The notes below the pieces were generated by a model. The model made no database searches, had not been told where the DNA came from, and was given only the letters and a program-made list of their open reading frames with translations. From Thermogutta sp. (GTDB lineage: Bacteria; Planctomycetota; Planctomycetia; Pirellulales; Thermoguttaceae): a stretch of 8,103 bases of DNA. The stretch is from assembly GCA_012798155.1 (NCBI GenBank), contig JAAZNR010000745.1, positions 1 to 8,103 on the forward strand, in the 5' to 3' direction. A program made the translations under genes and the position numbers. Positions 1-6,107 of the stretch are shown here, one piece after another; positions within the stretch are counted from its first letter, which is position 1; each line of letters begins with the position of its first letter.

Positions 1-1646
1 GCGAGTTCGGAGTCCGGCTGCAAGTCGCCGGGCACGACCAGCAGCCGGTAGCGCTCGAGCGTCTCCTTGGTGATGCGATAGCCGGGCAACCAGTCGTCGC
101 CATGAACGACCACGGCGAACGGCACGTTGGCGTCGGCCAAGCTCCGAACGATGTCTTGAATGTTCCCCTTTCCCTGCCGCTGCGAGTGATTGTCGTAAAG
201 CACCGCGATGGGAGCGACGGCCTCGAACTCGTCCAATAGCTCGGCGCGTTCCCGCACGAAGCGATAGAGCCAGGCGTATTCCTCCGTCGGGCCGGAATAC
301 CAGTGCGTGCCCTTTTGCTGCGTATAGCACCACATGCGATGGGGCGCCATCAGGTTGTGGCCGAAGGCGTAGGACAGGGCCGCCCAGGTCCGCACCAAGC
401 CCGGCAACCGGTGCTCGTTGATGTAGGCCCAATCCCCGCCGCTCGCCGTGGAGGTCACGCTGCGATGGAGACCGTCCGCCAGTTTGTAGGCGTAGACGGG
501 CTGGAGCGGGACCTCCCGCGATGCCGCGCGATGGTCCAACTCGCAGCAGAAGTAACTGAGGTGCGGGGTGATCGCCAGATTCATGGGACCGTTGAGATTG
601 GAGTTGACCGCCAGGGGCAACGGCCCGCCCTTCAACCCCTCGCCTGCGCGGCGAAACTCGGCCACGAAGTCGGTGACGGACTTGACGTGGAAATCCACGA
701 AGGCCTCGGCCAGCGGCAGCTTTGGCCGTTCCTTATGGTAGCGATCCGGCGTGATTCCTTGTTGCCGCAAGAACTCGCCGTAGTCGAAGTGATCGAGATC
801 GGTGACGCCCAATTCGCGAAGCTCCGCCGCGTCGAAACGGCCCCGCAGATATTCGCGAAAGCCCCTCATGCAATCGGGGCAGAAGCAGGCATCCAGCCAG
901 GTCACGGCGCCGGCCGTCCCCGTATAGTCGTCGATGTGCAGGGCATCGGCCCCGGAGGCGACGACCCGCTCCAGGCGGTGCCGCAGGTACGACCGATACA
1001 AGGGGCTGTTGGTGCAAAACCACCACGCCGGTTCACCCTTGTGCTTGTGATCCCAGAGCCAGGGCACGATGAAGGGTTCGCCCGCGAAATTGAGACATCG
1101 GGCCTCGGCGAAGCGGGGCGAGAAGTCGATCATCCCGGCGAATTCCGTGCGGAAGCCCACGCTGGAGGCGAAGACTCGCACTCCCTTCCGATGGGCGTCG
1201 GCGATATGCTCGCGATCCGCGTGCCCGGCCCAGCCCAGCACCGTGCAGCCGTAGGCCTCGTAGAGGGCCGGATTGTCGTACATGAAGACCACGTCGGAAC
1301 GCCGGATGACCCGCGGCGTCTCCGCGGCGTTTTCTCCCGCGGGGCTTTCTCCCACAGCGATTTGCCCCGCAGCGCTTTGTCCTGCGACCCTTTCTCCCAC
1401 GGCGTTTTCGCTCGGGGGGCTTGCTCCCACGGCGTTTTCCGCGACGGCGACTCCGCCGATCGCCAGCCCGATCACGGCCGGCACCGCGACGGCGAATCTC
1501 ATTGCGTTCCAGGCGGCGACAAGCGGCTGAGCGGGAACAATCGCAGCAAGCGGCCATGCGGTTCGCTTCGGCCGGAGGCGCGGCGTGCCGGCGAGCTTGC
1601 TTACCCGCGAGATACGACGATCCAAGCGAGAGATCCGCAATCGCAT
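1..1646 (-). CDS. Exported GH42-like glycoside hydrolase family protein (3' end beyond window)
   Basis: The frame is open from 1646 through the left edge with no stop, so the C-terminus is missing. About 548 residues are visible (500 from the internal ATG at 1502). Counting from 1502, residues 1-21 form a hydrophobic signal peptide ending AVA, 22-61 a 5-residue periodic linker, and from about 65 a TIM-barrel-like region begins. It contains LHIDDYTG (D191, D192) followed by a C206-x-C-x-x-C211 cluster in a CFCPDCMRGF stretch, as often seen in GH42-like proteins. The visible end (PIAVLYDN, then RLLVVPG) resembles the Rossmann-like trimerisation domain after GH42 barrels. It probably hydrolyses glycans outside the cytoplasm; the substrate is unknown and I cannot assign the catalytic acids. 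Start choice: ATG-ATG at 1649/1646 has AAAGGA 4 and 7 nt upstream, but adds a very basic 48-residue extension. ATG 1502 places the signal peptide at the N-terminus but lacks a good RBS. It lies downstream of the GH123 gene in a probable operon. Confidence 0.75.
   Translation of the reverse strand, partial: MRLRISRLDRRISRVSKLAGTPRLRPKRTAWPLAAIVPAQPLVAAWNAMRFAVAVPAVIGLAIGGVAVAENAVGASPPSENAVGERVAGQSAAGQIAVGESPAGENAAETPRVIRRSDVVFMYDNPALYEAYGCTVLGWAGHADREHIADAHRKGVRVFASSVGFRTEFAGMIDFSPRFAEARCLNFAGEPFIVPWLWDHKHKGEPAWWFCTNSPLYRSYLRHRLERVVASGADALHIDDYTGTAGAVTWLDACFCPDCMRGFREYLRGRFDAAELRELGVTDLDHFDYGEFLRQQGITPDRYHKERPKLPLAEAFVDFHVKSVTDFVAEFRRAGEGLKGGPLPLAVNSNLNGPMNLAITPHLSYFCCELDHRAASREVPLQPVYAYKLADGLHRSVTSTASGGDWAYINEHRLPGLVRTWAALSYAFGHNLMAPHRMWCYTQQKGTHWYSGPTEEYAWLYRFVRERAELLDEFEAVAPIAVLYDNHSQRQGKGNIQDIVRSLADANVPFAVVVHGDDWLPGYRITKETLERYRLLVVPGDLQPDSEL
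1320..1439 (-). repeat. 15-bp tandem repeat, eight in-frame units
   Basis: Eight consecutive 15-bp units with consensus GAAAGCGCCGYGGGA on the minus strand encode the 5-residue units ENAVG, ASPPS, ENAVG, ERVAG, QSAAG, QIAVG, ESPAG, ENAAE. Units 1 and 3 are identical at DNA level; unit 2 is the most diverged. The array begins right after the predicted signal-peptidase site and ends before the folded domain, so it probably forms a flexible Ala/Gly-rich spacer. It looks like slipped-strand expansion with frame kept by the 15-bp period. Confidence 0.85.
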
Positions 1647-1719
1647 CATCAGGTCCTTTCCATCAGGTTCCACGTCGGGGGGACACGAGGAACACGGAAT
1701 ACGGGCGGGAAGCGGGCGG

Positions 1720-1740
1720 GAATCGCGGGGGAAGCGATTC
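1720..1740 (-). other. Hairpin overlapping the GH123 stop codon
   Basis: GAATCGC (1720-1726) and GCGATTC (1734-1740) form a perfect 7-bp stem with a 7-nt loop. On the minus strand the stem starts inside the TGA stop of the GH123 gene (1739-1741). There is no T-tract after it, so it is not a standard intrinsic terminator. It could stabilise or process the mRNA end between the two hydrolase genes, or be chance in GC-rich DNA. Confidence 0.35.
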
Positions 1741-3445
1741 ACGGAGTTTCGGTTTGTTGTAAAAGCTCGGCTAGGCGACCGCGTGCCCGATCATACGCCG
1801 CCGGGTCGGGGTTCCAATCGAAGAACGAAGTCGTCAACTCGCGGACGATCGCCTCGGCCTCGGCGCGGCGCCCGGCGCGGTCCAGCATGGCCAGGTATTC
1901 GTAATCTTGGATGCCGTCGCGGAGGGCCTTGAGTCGCAGGCTGGGGACGATCCCTTCGTAGCCCGCCGGCCGCGCCGGGTACACCAATGTCCCTTCGCCG
2001 TTGTAAACGAGACTCCTCCCCTCTTCGCGCCGGCCGTAGGTCCAGGGGTCGGTCCAGGGGTCTTCCGTCTGGTCCCAATAGGACATGCCGCCCCAATAGA
2101 GGATTCCCCGCATCCGGTCATTCCACGCCATCCACAGGGGCACGCGGTAATGGAGCAAGGGGAAGTCGATCTGCCACCAGGGGGTCGGTCGGGCACCCTG
2201 GCACAGGGCCGTGTAGGTCCACACCGTCTCGCCCAGGGCGAGCCGCTCCAAAGCGCTGTCTTGCCGATGGAGGCAGAAGAGCGGGCACCAAATGTCGACC
2301 GCCCCGTAGAGGTCGCCCCAAGCGGAATCCTGCGTCCACGTCTGCTCGACGACGAGGACCTTGAGGGCGGAACGAAACTCCTTGATCGCCCGGCCCCACG
2401 TTTGCACGTACCGATAGGCCTCGGCATCGTTCGGCTCGTCCTTGAGATAGGTGTAGAAAACGACGTTCGGCCGAGCCAGGGACTGCGCCGCGGCGTCCCA
2501 GGCCGCCAGCCACGCGCCCAGGCGATCCCGCTCCGCCGTGGGATCCTTGACCGCCGAGGACGGATGCGGCGTTTGCACGGCGTTGACGTGATATCGGTCC
2601 ACGAATTCCCGCAGTGCGGCCAGATTCTCGTCCGGGATGCGGAAGCTGCCGTCCGGCCGCTCGACCGGAATCAACCATTGCCGCGGGGGCGTGGCATTGA
2701 TCCGATGCTCGCCGACGAGGGCCGCGCACTGTTCGTCCACCGCGGCCCAGTCGGAGGGCGGCTCCTCTTTCCCTGCCCGAGAACGCTTCTGGTAATAGCC
2801 CCGCATCCGATCGGCGGGCGACCCCAGGGCCGTCTGAACGCTCGGCACATCGGGCAGGGTGAAGTTCCAAATCGTCAGCGTGACGGGAACCTCCACCGCG
2901 GCCTCCCCTTCCGCCGTCACTCGATAGACCCCGCGGTAGGTGCCGGCGGGGGCATCGGGGGGAGCGAACAGGTCCACCCAAAAGCCGTGCGTCTGCTCGG
3001 CCGGCAGATCGAAGGGCGCGGCCGCGTATCGCGCCGGCCCCAACGCCGCCCCCGTCAAGGGGTGAAGCATGGGAATCAAGGCGTCCGGATACCAGCCGGG
3101 CCGGAATCGGTCGTTGCGGTAGCTGCCCGCGGTCAGCTCGAACTGATGTTGCCGATACAACCGGGCGGCGGCGCCCGGCAGCACGTTGCCGTTCGGCCCA
3201 AGCAAATCACCGGCCCGGACGGCCACGCCGGTAAGCGGCCGGTCGCTTCGCATCAGGATTTGGAAGCCGCGGCATTCGTTGCGTGCCGCGAAGAGCCGCA
3301 CCTCCGCGGTTTCGCCCGGCGCATCGTCGCGGAGGACCCTCACGGTATCGCTCGTGGTCCAAATCCGCCATTCGGCCCGGGCCGGCCAAGCCCACGGGAT
3401 GACCCCGATGATCCCCAAGAGCGCGAAATACCTTGCCCTTGTCAT
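1739..3445 (-). CDS. Exported glycoside hydrolase, GH123 / DUF4091 family
   Basis: A 568-residue secreted enzyme. Residues 1-24 are a signal peptide (Arg-rich start, hydrophobic core, PARA cleavage site before EW). Residues of roughly 27-200 form the N-terminal beta-sandwich typical of the family. The rest is the DUF4091/GH123 catalytic barrel, with YTYLKDEPND carrying adjacent D336 and E337, the Asp-Glu pair used in substrate-assisted hydrolysis by characterised GH123 beta-N-acetylgalactosaminidases. The C-terminal family signature KALRDGIQDYEYL (506-518) follows a GEGTLVYP stretch. I infer cleavage of terminal beta-GalNAc or a similar 2-acetamido sugar; many DUF4091 members are uncharacterised, so specificity is open. 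Start: ATG 3445 has AAAGGAGA 7 nt upstream and puts the signal peptide at residue 1. An in-frame ATG at 3469 has its own RBS (AAGGGAGG) through a tandem duplication and would add 8 residues. A longer frame to 3634 has no supporting RBS. The stop lies about 90 bp before the GH42-like gene on the same strand, suggesting co-transcription. Confidence 0.88.
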   Translation of the reverse strand: MTRARYFALLGIIGVIPWAWPARAEWRIWTTSDTVRVLRDDAPGETAEVRLFAARNECRGFQILMRSDRPLTGVAVRAGDLLGPNGNVLPGAAARLYRQHQFELTAGSYRNDRFRPGWYPDALIPMLHPLTGAALGPARYAAAPFDLPAEQTHGFWVDLFAPPDAPAGTYRGVYRVTAEGEAAVEVPVTLTIWNFTLPDVPSVQTALGSPADRMRGYYQKRSRAGKEEPPSDWAAVDEQCAALVGEHRINATPPRQWLIPVERPDGSFRIPDENLAALREFVDRYHVNAVQTPHPSSAVKDPTAERDRLGAWLAAWDAAAQSLARPNVVFYTYLKDEPNDAEAYRYVQTWGRAIKEFRSALKVLVVEQTWTQDSAWGDLYGAVDIWCPLFCLHRQDSALERLALGETVWTYTALCQGARPTPWWQIDFPLLHYRVPLWMAWNDRMRGILYWGGMSYWDQTEDPWTDPWTYGRREEGRSLVYNGEGTLVYPARPAGYEGIVPSLRLKALRDGIQDYEYLAMLDRAGRRAEAEAIVRELTTSFFDWNPDPAAYDRARGRLAELLQQTETP

Positions 3446-3488
3446 GGCCGACTCTCCTTTGAAAGTCATGGCCGACCCTCCCTTGAAA
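3441..3488 (-). repeat. 24-bp tandem duplication of RBS and start codon
   Basis: Two adjacent 24-bp units (3441-3464 and 3465-3488) match at 22 of 24 positions. Read on the minus strand, each contains a purine-rich Shine-Dalgarno (AAAGGAGA or AAGGGAGG), then GTCGGCC and ATGAC. The GH123 gene therefore has two complete initiation sites exactly 8 codons apart and in frame. The inner start (3445) gives the cleaner signal peptide; the outer start (3469) would add MTFKGESA. Confidence 0.9.
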
Positions 3489-3868
3489 AAAGCCCGCCCA
3501 TCCGGCCCCTCCGCGAGCGGCCGGCGGTTCGTGCCCGACCTACGCGGAAATACCCTTCGCAAGCCGTCCGAGAAGGGCGAACCGCGCCCGTTTTCCGCGG
3601 CATGTTGCCGGTGTGGGTAGCTTAATCCCGGCAACCGTCCGAAACAAGCCTGCGCGGGGTCGCCCCCGGCAGGGTAGCGCGGCCCTGAAGGCCGGTTGCG
3701 ATGTTCCGGTCGTACCGATTCTGCGGTTGATCCCGCCGACGCCGCCGTCGCGTCCGACGGCGTTGCAAATGCCGAGACCGCGGACTTGACATAAGCTTGA
3801 TGGAGGCGGCCCGTGGAGGTCAGCGGACGTCATCCCGTCGGCCGCGGCTCGTATCCCCGAGGGCAACC
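3489..3868. other. Divergent intergenic region between GH123 and pilZ-domain genes
   Basis: No convincing gene lies here; the frames that cross it lack family features or an RBS. It should hold the promoters of the GH123 gene (minus) and the PilZ gene (plus). Visible structures include GGGCG/CGCCC arms (3575-3589) followed by GTTTT on the plus strand, CCCTTC/GAAGGG arms (3553-3577), GTTGCCGG/CCGGCAAC arms (3604-3635, 16-nt loop), and a strong hairpin at 3743-3762. A TTGACA at 3786-3791 matches a -35 box but no acceptable -10 follows at 16-18 bp, so I do not call a promoter. Confidence 0.6.
3743..3762. other. Perfect 8-bp GC-rich hairpin
   Basis: CGCCGTCG and CGACGGCG flank a 4-nt CGTC loop. 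It lies about 105 bp before the PilZ start and about 275 bp before the GH123 start, between the divergent genes. It has no T-tract on either side. It could be an operator, a transcript-insulating hairpin or an accident of composition. Confidence 0.45.
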
Positions 3869-4258
3869 ATGAAAACACCGGTGACCGAAAAAGAAAGCGT
3901 TCCAGAGGCCGACGTCTCTCGGGAAACCGCCAAGCGGCGCCGCAAGCACGACCGATTTACTTACCCCGTCCTTCAGATGATCTGCCCCTGTGGGAGCGAC
4001 GTCATCCCCCGGCCGGCGCGCTTTTTCCCCGTGAAGTGCAAGGACCTATCGCGGAGCGGGATTTCCTTCTATTTGGATTGGGAACCGTCGTTCCAGCGAT
4101 TCATCCTGATGATCGGGACGGGAGATCACCACGACTATGTGGCCGGCGAAGTGGTTTACGTACAAGCGATCGCCGCCGATGCGCCGGGCCGCTATCTGGT
4201 GGGCTGCCGACTGATCAAGAAGCTGAAATCCGCCGCTCAGGCAGGCGAAGCGGAATGA
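3869..4258 (+). CDS. PilZ domain protein (c-di-GMP receptor)
   Basis: A 129-residue, mostly single-domain cytoplasmic protein with no signal peptide or membrane segment. Both halves of the PilZ c-di-GMP signature are present: R25-xxx-R29 in a basic KRRRKHDRF stretch, and D59-x-S61-x-x-G64 in KDLSRSGISF. The barrel then continues to VGCRLIKKL near the C-terminus. Proteins of this kind bind c-di-GMP and change the activity of a partner, often in motility, adhesion or exopolysaccharide control; nothing nearby identifies the partner. The start at 3869 is chosen because GAGGG sits 5 nt upstream and the N-terminus is then short and acidic. A TTG at 3797 or ATG at 3800 would add an Arg-rich tail without RBS support. 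An ICPCG motif (C39, C41) before the DxSxxG motif is unusual. The gene stands alone, converging on proB with a 43-bp gap. Confidence 0.88.
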   Translation: MKTPVTEKESVPEADVSRETAKRRRKHDRFTYPVLQMICPCGSDVIPRPARFFPVKCKDLSRSGISFYLDWEPSFQRFILMIGTGDHHDYVAGEVVYVQAIAADAPGRYLVGCRLIKKLKSAAQAGEAE

Positions 4259-4284
4259 CGCGGTTGGCGAGGAATGACGCGGTT
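4252..4284 (+). repeat. 19-bp-period direct repeat at the pilZ-domain gene stop
   Basis: The 14-mer GGAATGACGCGGTT occurs at 4252-4265 and again at 4271-4284. The first copy contains the TGA stop of the PilZ gene (4256-4258), so the second copy repeats the end of the gene into the short gap before proB. The core GGAATGACG recurs twice near 7983-8007. Confidence 0.8.
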
Positions 4285-4301
4285 CGCTCGGCCGCCCGCA
4301 A

Positions 4302-5462
4302 TCACCGGGATACGAAAAGATTGTCCCGATGGATGATTTCCTCGTAGGGCAACCAGCCGAGGATCTGGGCGATCTGCCCGGTCCGCAGCCCCTTGATGCG
4401 CCGCACCTCTTCCGCCGAGTAGTTGCTCACGCCCCGCGCGAATTCCACGCCCTGCGGGTCGCGGAGGGCCACCAAATCGCCCTTTTGGAAGGAACCCACC
4501 ACGTCCGTCACGCCGATGGGGAGGAGGCTGGTGCCCCGGTTCTCGATGGCCTGCCGGGCCCCGGCGTCCACCACCACGTGCCCCCGCGGCTGAATGCTCA
4601 GGCCGAACCAGCGTTTCCTGGCCCCGACGGTCTCGCCCTGCGGGAAGAAGAGGGTGCCGACGGATTCCCCGCGGATGATCTTGCGCAAGGCGCCGGCTTC
4701 CCGTCCCGCCGCGATGATCACGCTTCCCCCGGCGGTGGCCACCAACCGCGCCGCGCGCAACTTGCTTTCCATGCCGCCCTTGCTCAAGCCGGTCTTGCGG
4801 TCGCGGACCAGTTGAAAGACGGCGTCGTCGAACTTGCGGACGAGCGGGATCAAGCGCGCTTGCGGATCGCGCGGATCGCCGTCGTAAAGCCCCTCCACGT
4901 CCGAGAGCAACACCAGCAAGGGGGCGCCCAGCAGCGTCGTCACCAGGGCCGCCAGGCGATCGTTATCGCCGAAGGTCATGCGCAGTTCTTCCACGGCCAC
5001 GGTGTCGTTCTCGTTGATGACAGGGACGGCGTCGTAGCGATGGAGCAGCGTCAGCAGCGTGTTCCGCGCATTCAGGTAGCTGACGCGGTTCTCGATCACG
5101 TCGGCGGTGAGCAAGACTTGAGCGGCGACGTCGCCGAAGCGCCGGAACTGTTCGTCGTAGGCCTCGACGAGGAGGCTCTGCCCGATGGAGGCCACGGCCT
5201 GCAGCTCGGCCAGATCGCTGGGGCGCTGCTTCAGGCCCAGCCTTCCCATGCCCGCCCCCACGGCCCCCGAGCTGACCAAGACCACCTTCCGTCCCGACTG
5301 TCGCACCTCGTGAATCTCCTCCGCCAAGGCGGAAATCCGCTCCTCGTTGAGGCGGCCGTCGGGATGCGTGACGACGCGCGTGCCCACCTTCACCACGATC
5401 AGATTCGCCTCGCCGGCGATCTCGCGACGCACCAAATCGATCATCATGGAAGACACCGTCAT
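4302..5462 (-). CDS. proB: Glutamate 5-kinase (ProB) with C-terminal PUA domain
   Basis: Phosphorylates L-glutamate with ATP to gamma-glutamyl phosphate, the first step of proline synthesis in the cytoplasm; ProA then reduces the product. The 386-residue product is colinear with E. coli ProB (367 aa). The amino-acid-kinase domain has VVKVGTR (24-29), VSSGAVGAG (63-71), INENDTVA (149-156), FGDNDRLAA (164-172), SDVEGLY (187-193), the GGMESKLRAA motif (229-238) and SVGTLF (267-272). The PUA domain follows from about residue 290 (GSFQKGDLVALRD, then ARGVSNYSAEEVRRIKG). No proA or other proline gene is in the window. The start is uncertain: ATG 5462 is the longest, and ATG-ATG at 5447/5444 gives MMIDLVRREI before the conserved core; none has a clear RBS. 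The extra ~15-20 N-terminal residues account for most of the length difference from E. coli. Confidence 0.96.
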   Translation of the reverse strand: MTVSSMMIDLVRREIAGEANLIVVKVGTRVVTHPDGRLNEERISALAEEIHEVRQSGRKVVLVSSGAVGAGMGRLGLKQRPSDLAELQAVASIGQSLLVEAYDEQFRRFGDVAAQVLLTADVIENRVSYLNARNTLLTLLHRYDAVPVINENDTVAVEELRMTFGDNDRLAALVTTLLGAPLLVLLSDVEGLYDGDPRDPQARLIPLVRKFDDAVFQLVRDRKTGLSKGGMESKLRAARLVATAGGSVIIAAGREAGALRKIIRGESVGTLFFPQGETVGARKRWFGLSIQPRGHVVVDAGARQAIENRGTSLLPIGVTDVVGSFQKGDLVALRDPQGVEFARGVSNYSAEEVRRIKGLRTGQIAQILGWLPYEEIIHRDNLFVSR

Positions 5463-5574
5463 GACTGAGCGAGGAACGCACGCCGAGACTTACGCTCGAA
5501 ACAAGACTGCCCGGCCGAACGAGCCGTGGGCAATGGGTAAGCGATGATGACCCGCGGCCCCGCAGCACGAATCC

Positions 5575-5599
5575 GTATCGGCAGGCCGCAGGCCGATAC
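5575..5599 (-). promoter_or_regulatory. Perfect hairpin in the proB leader
   Basis: GTATCGGC (5575-5582) and GCCGATAC (5592-5599) form an 8-bp perfect inverted repeat around a 9-nt centre, about 113 bp upstream of the longest proB start. The dyad could be a repressor operator or an mRNA leader hairpin. No recognised riboswitch or attenuator peptide is visible, so its role is unknown. Confidence 0.4.
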
Positions 5600-5755
5600 T
5601 ATTCCGCCCGCCGCCGAGGTTGAGTTCAACGGCGCCGGAGGCTCGCAACCCCTTATCCTAGCCCCTCGTTCCTGAGCGGACAATGCGAGGCGGCTGCGGC
5701 TGAAATACTGTGGCGTGACGGCGCAAAATAAGTAAAACAGGACGTTAGGAGTTCG

Positions 5756-5959
5756 GCCGGGTGGCTGGGGTCGTGTGGGTGCCGCTGCCGGCTTGTCCGG
5801 CAGTGCGGGCGGCTGATCCCATGATCGGCGGCACCCACCCGCCGGCTTGCACGGATGCCGGGTGGCTGGGGTCGAAGCGGAGCGAAGCCCCCAGCCGCGC
5901 GTCCTGGCAACGCCTCCACCGCCGGCTTACGCCGGGTGCCACTGCCGGCTTGCGCCGGC
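5756..5959. repeat. Cluster of palindromic GC-rich intergenic repeats
   Basis: The 18-mer GCCGGGTGGCTGGGGTCG occurs twice as an exact direct repeat (5756-5773 and 5857-5874, 101 bp apart). Inverted repeats fill the rest: an 11-bp long-range stem GTGGGTGCCGC/GCGGCACCCAC (5775-5785 with 5828-5838) enclosing the hairpin CTGCCGG-CTTGT-CCGGCAG (5785-5803), GGCTGGGG/CCCCAGCC (5864-5871 with 5889-5896), CCGGC-TTAC-GCCGG (5922-5935) and GCCGGC-TTGC-GCCGGC (5944-5959). CCGGCTTR recurs four times. The pattern resembles a dispersed REP- or MITE-like extragenic element. No transposase or target-site duplication is seen. Confidence 0.7.
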
Positions 5960-5986
5960 CCAAGACGTTTCGAGGCGATCCGGGGG

Positions 5987-6015
5987 TTTGCACACCACAG
6001 GCGGGGGGGTAATAT
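5987..6015 (+). promoter_or_regulatory. Possible sigma-70-type promoter for the plsC-cdsA unit
   Basis: TTTGCA (5987-5992, 4 of 6 to TTGACA) and TAATAT (6010-6015, 4 of 6 to TATAAT) are separated by 17 bp. Transcription would begin near 6022, leaving a leader of about 86 nt before plsC. The leader is locally A+T-rich and contains a small CTTCG/CGAAG hairpin (6061-6074). Matches are modest and could be chance. Confidence 0.3.
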
Positions 6016-6107
6016 GGACGTTGAAGGTAAGCTTCTTAATTCGGTAAAAGAACCCTCGGCCTTCGCCTACGAAGTCGCCGCGACTCGTATCCGAAACGGC
6101 ATGGGAT

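Larger units (their letters stand above)
5463..6107. other. Gene-free region between divergent proB and plsC
   Basis: No reading frame here shows family features. From left to right it holds the proB leader with a perfect hairpin at 5575-5599, an A+T-richer island around 5696-5750 (AAATACT, CAAAATAAGTAAAAC) that may hold the proB promoter, a cluster of palindromic GC-rich repeats at 5756-5959, and a plausible promoter before plsC near 5987-6015. A frame from ATG 6014 reads into plsC out of frame and is probably not translated beyond chance. Confidence 0.65.

Noticed and set aside
1033..1557. 174-codon Arg-rich minus-strand frame
   Set aside because: It overlaps the GH42-like gene on the same strand in another frame; its Arg-rich repeats are the frame-shifted reading of the 15-bp array.
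303..1904. 533-codon plus-strand frame opposite the GH42-like gene
   Set aside because: The product is low-complexity, rich in Arg, Gly and His, with no domain; the opposite strand has a signal peptide and recognisable hydrolase motifs. It is a GC-rich antisense shadow.
3575..3594. GGGCG/CGCCC hairpin followed by TTTT as an intrinsic terminator
   Set aside because: The stem is only 5 bp, the T-run is 4 nt and no plus-strand gene ends upstream of it.
1907..3625. 572-codon plus-strand frame antisense to the GH123 gene
   Set aside because: No family features; the minus strand encodes a full DUF4091 protein with its signature residues. Long antisense frames are expected at this GC content.
3446..3634. 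N-terminal extension of the GH123 protein to a start at 3634
   Set aside because: It would bury the signal peptide behind more than 60 residues of Arg/Pro-rich sequence, with no RBS; the 3445 and 3469 starts have clear RBSs.
3786..3791. TTGACA as a -35 box for the PilZ gene
   Set aside because: The sequence 16-18 bp downstream is GC-rich with no -10 similarity.
4329..5468. 379-codon plus-strand frame antisense to proB
   Set aside because: His- and Gln-rich composition mirrors proB codons; ProB is unmistakable on the other strand.
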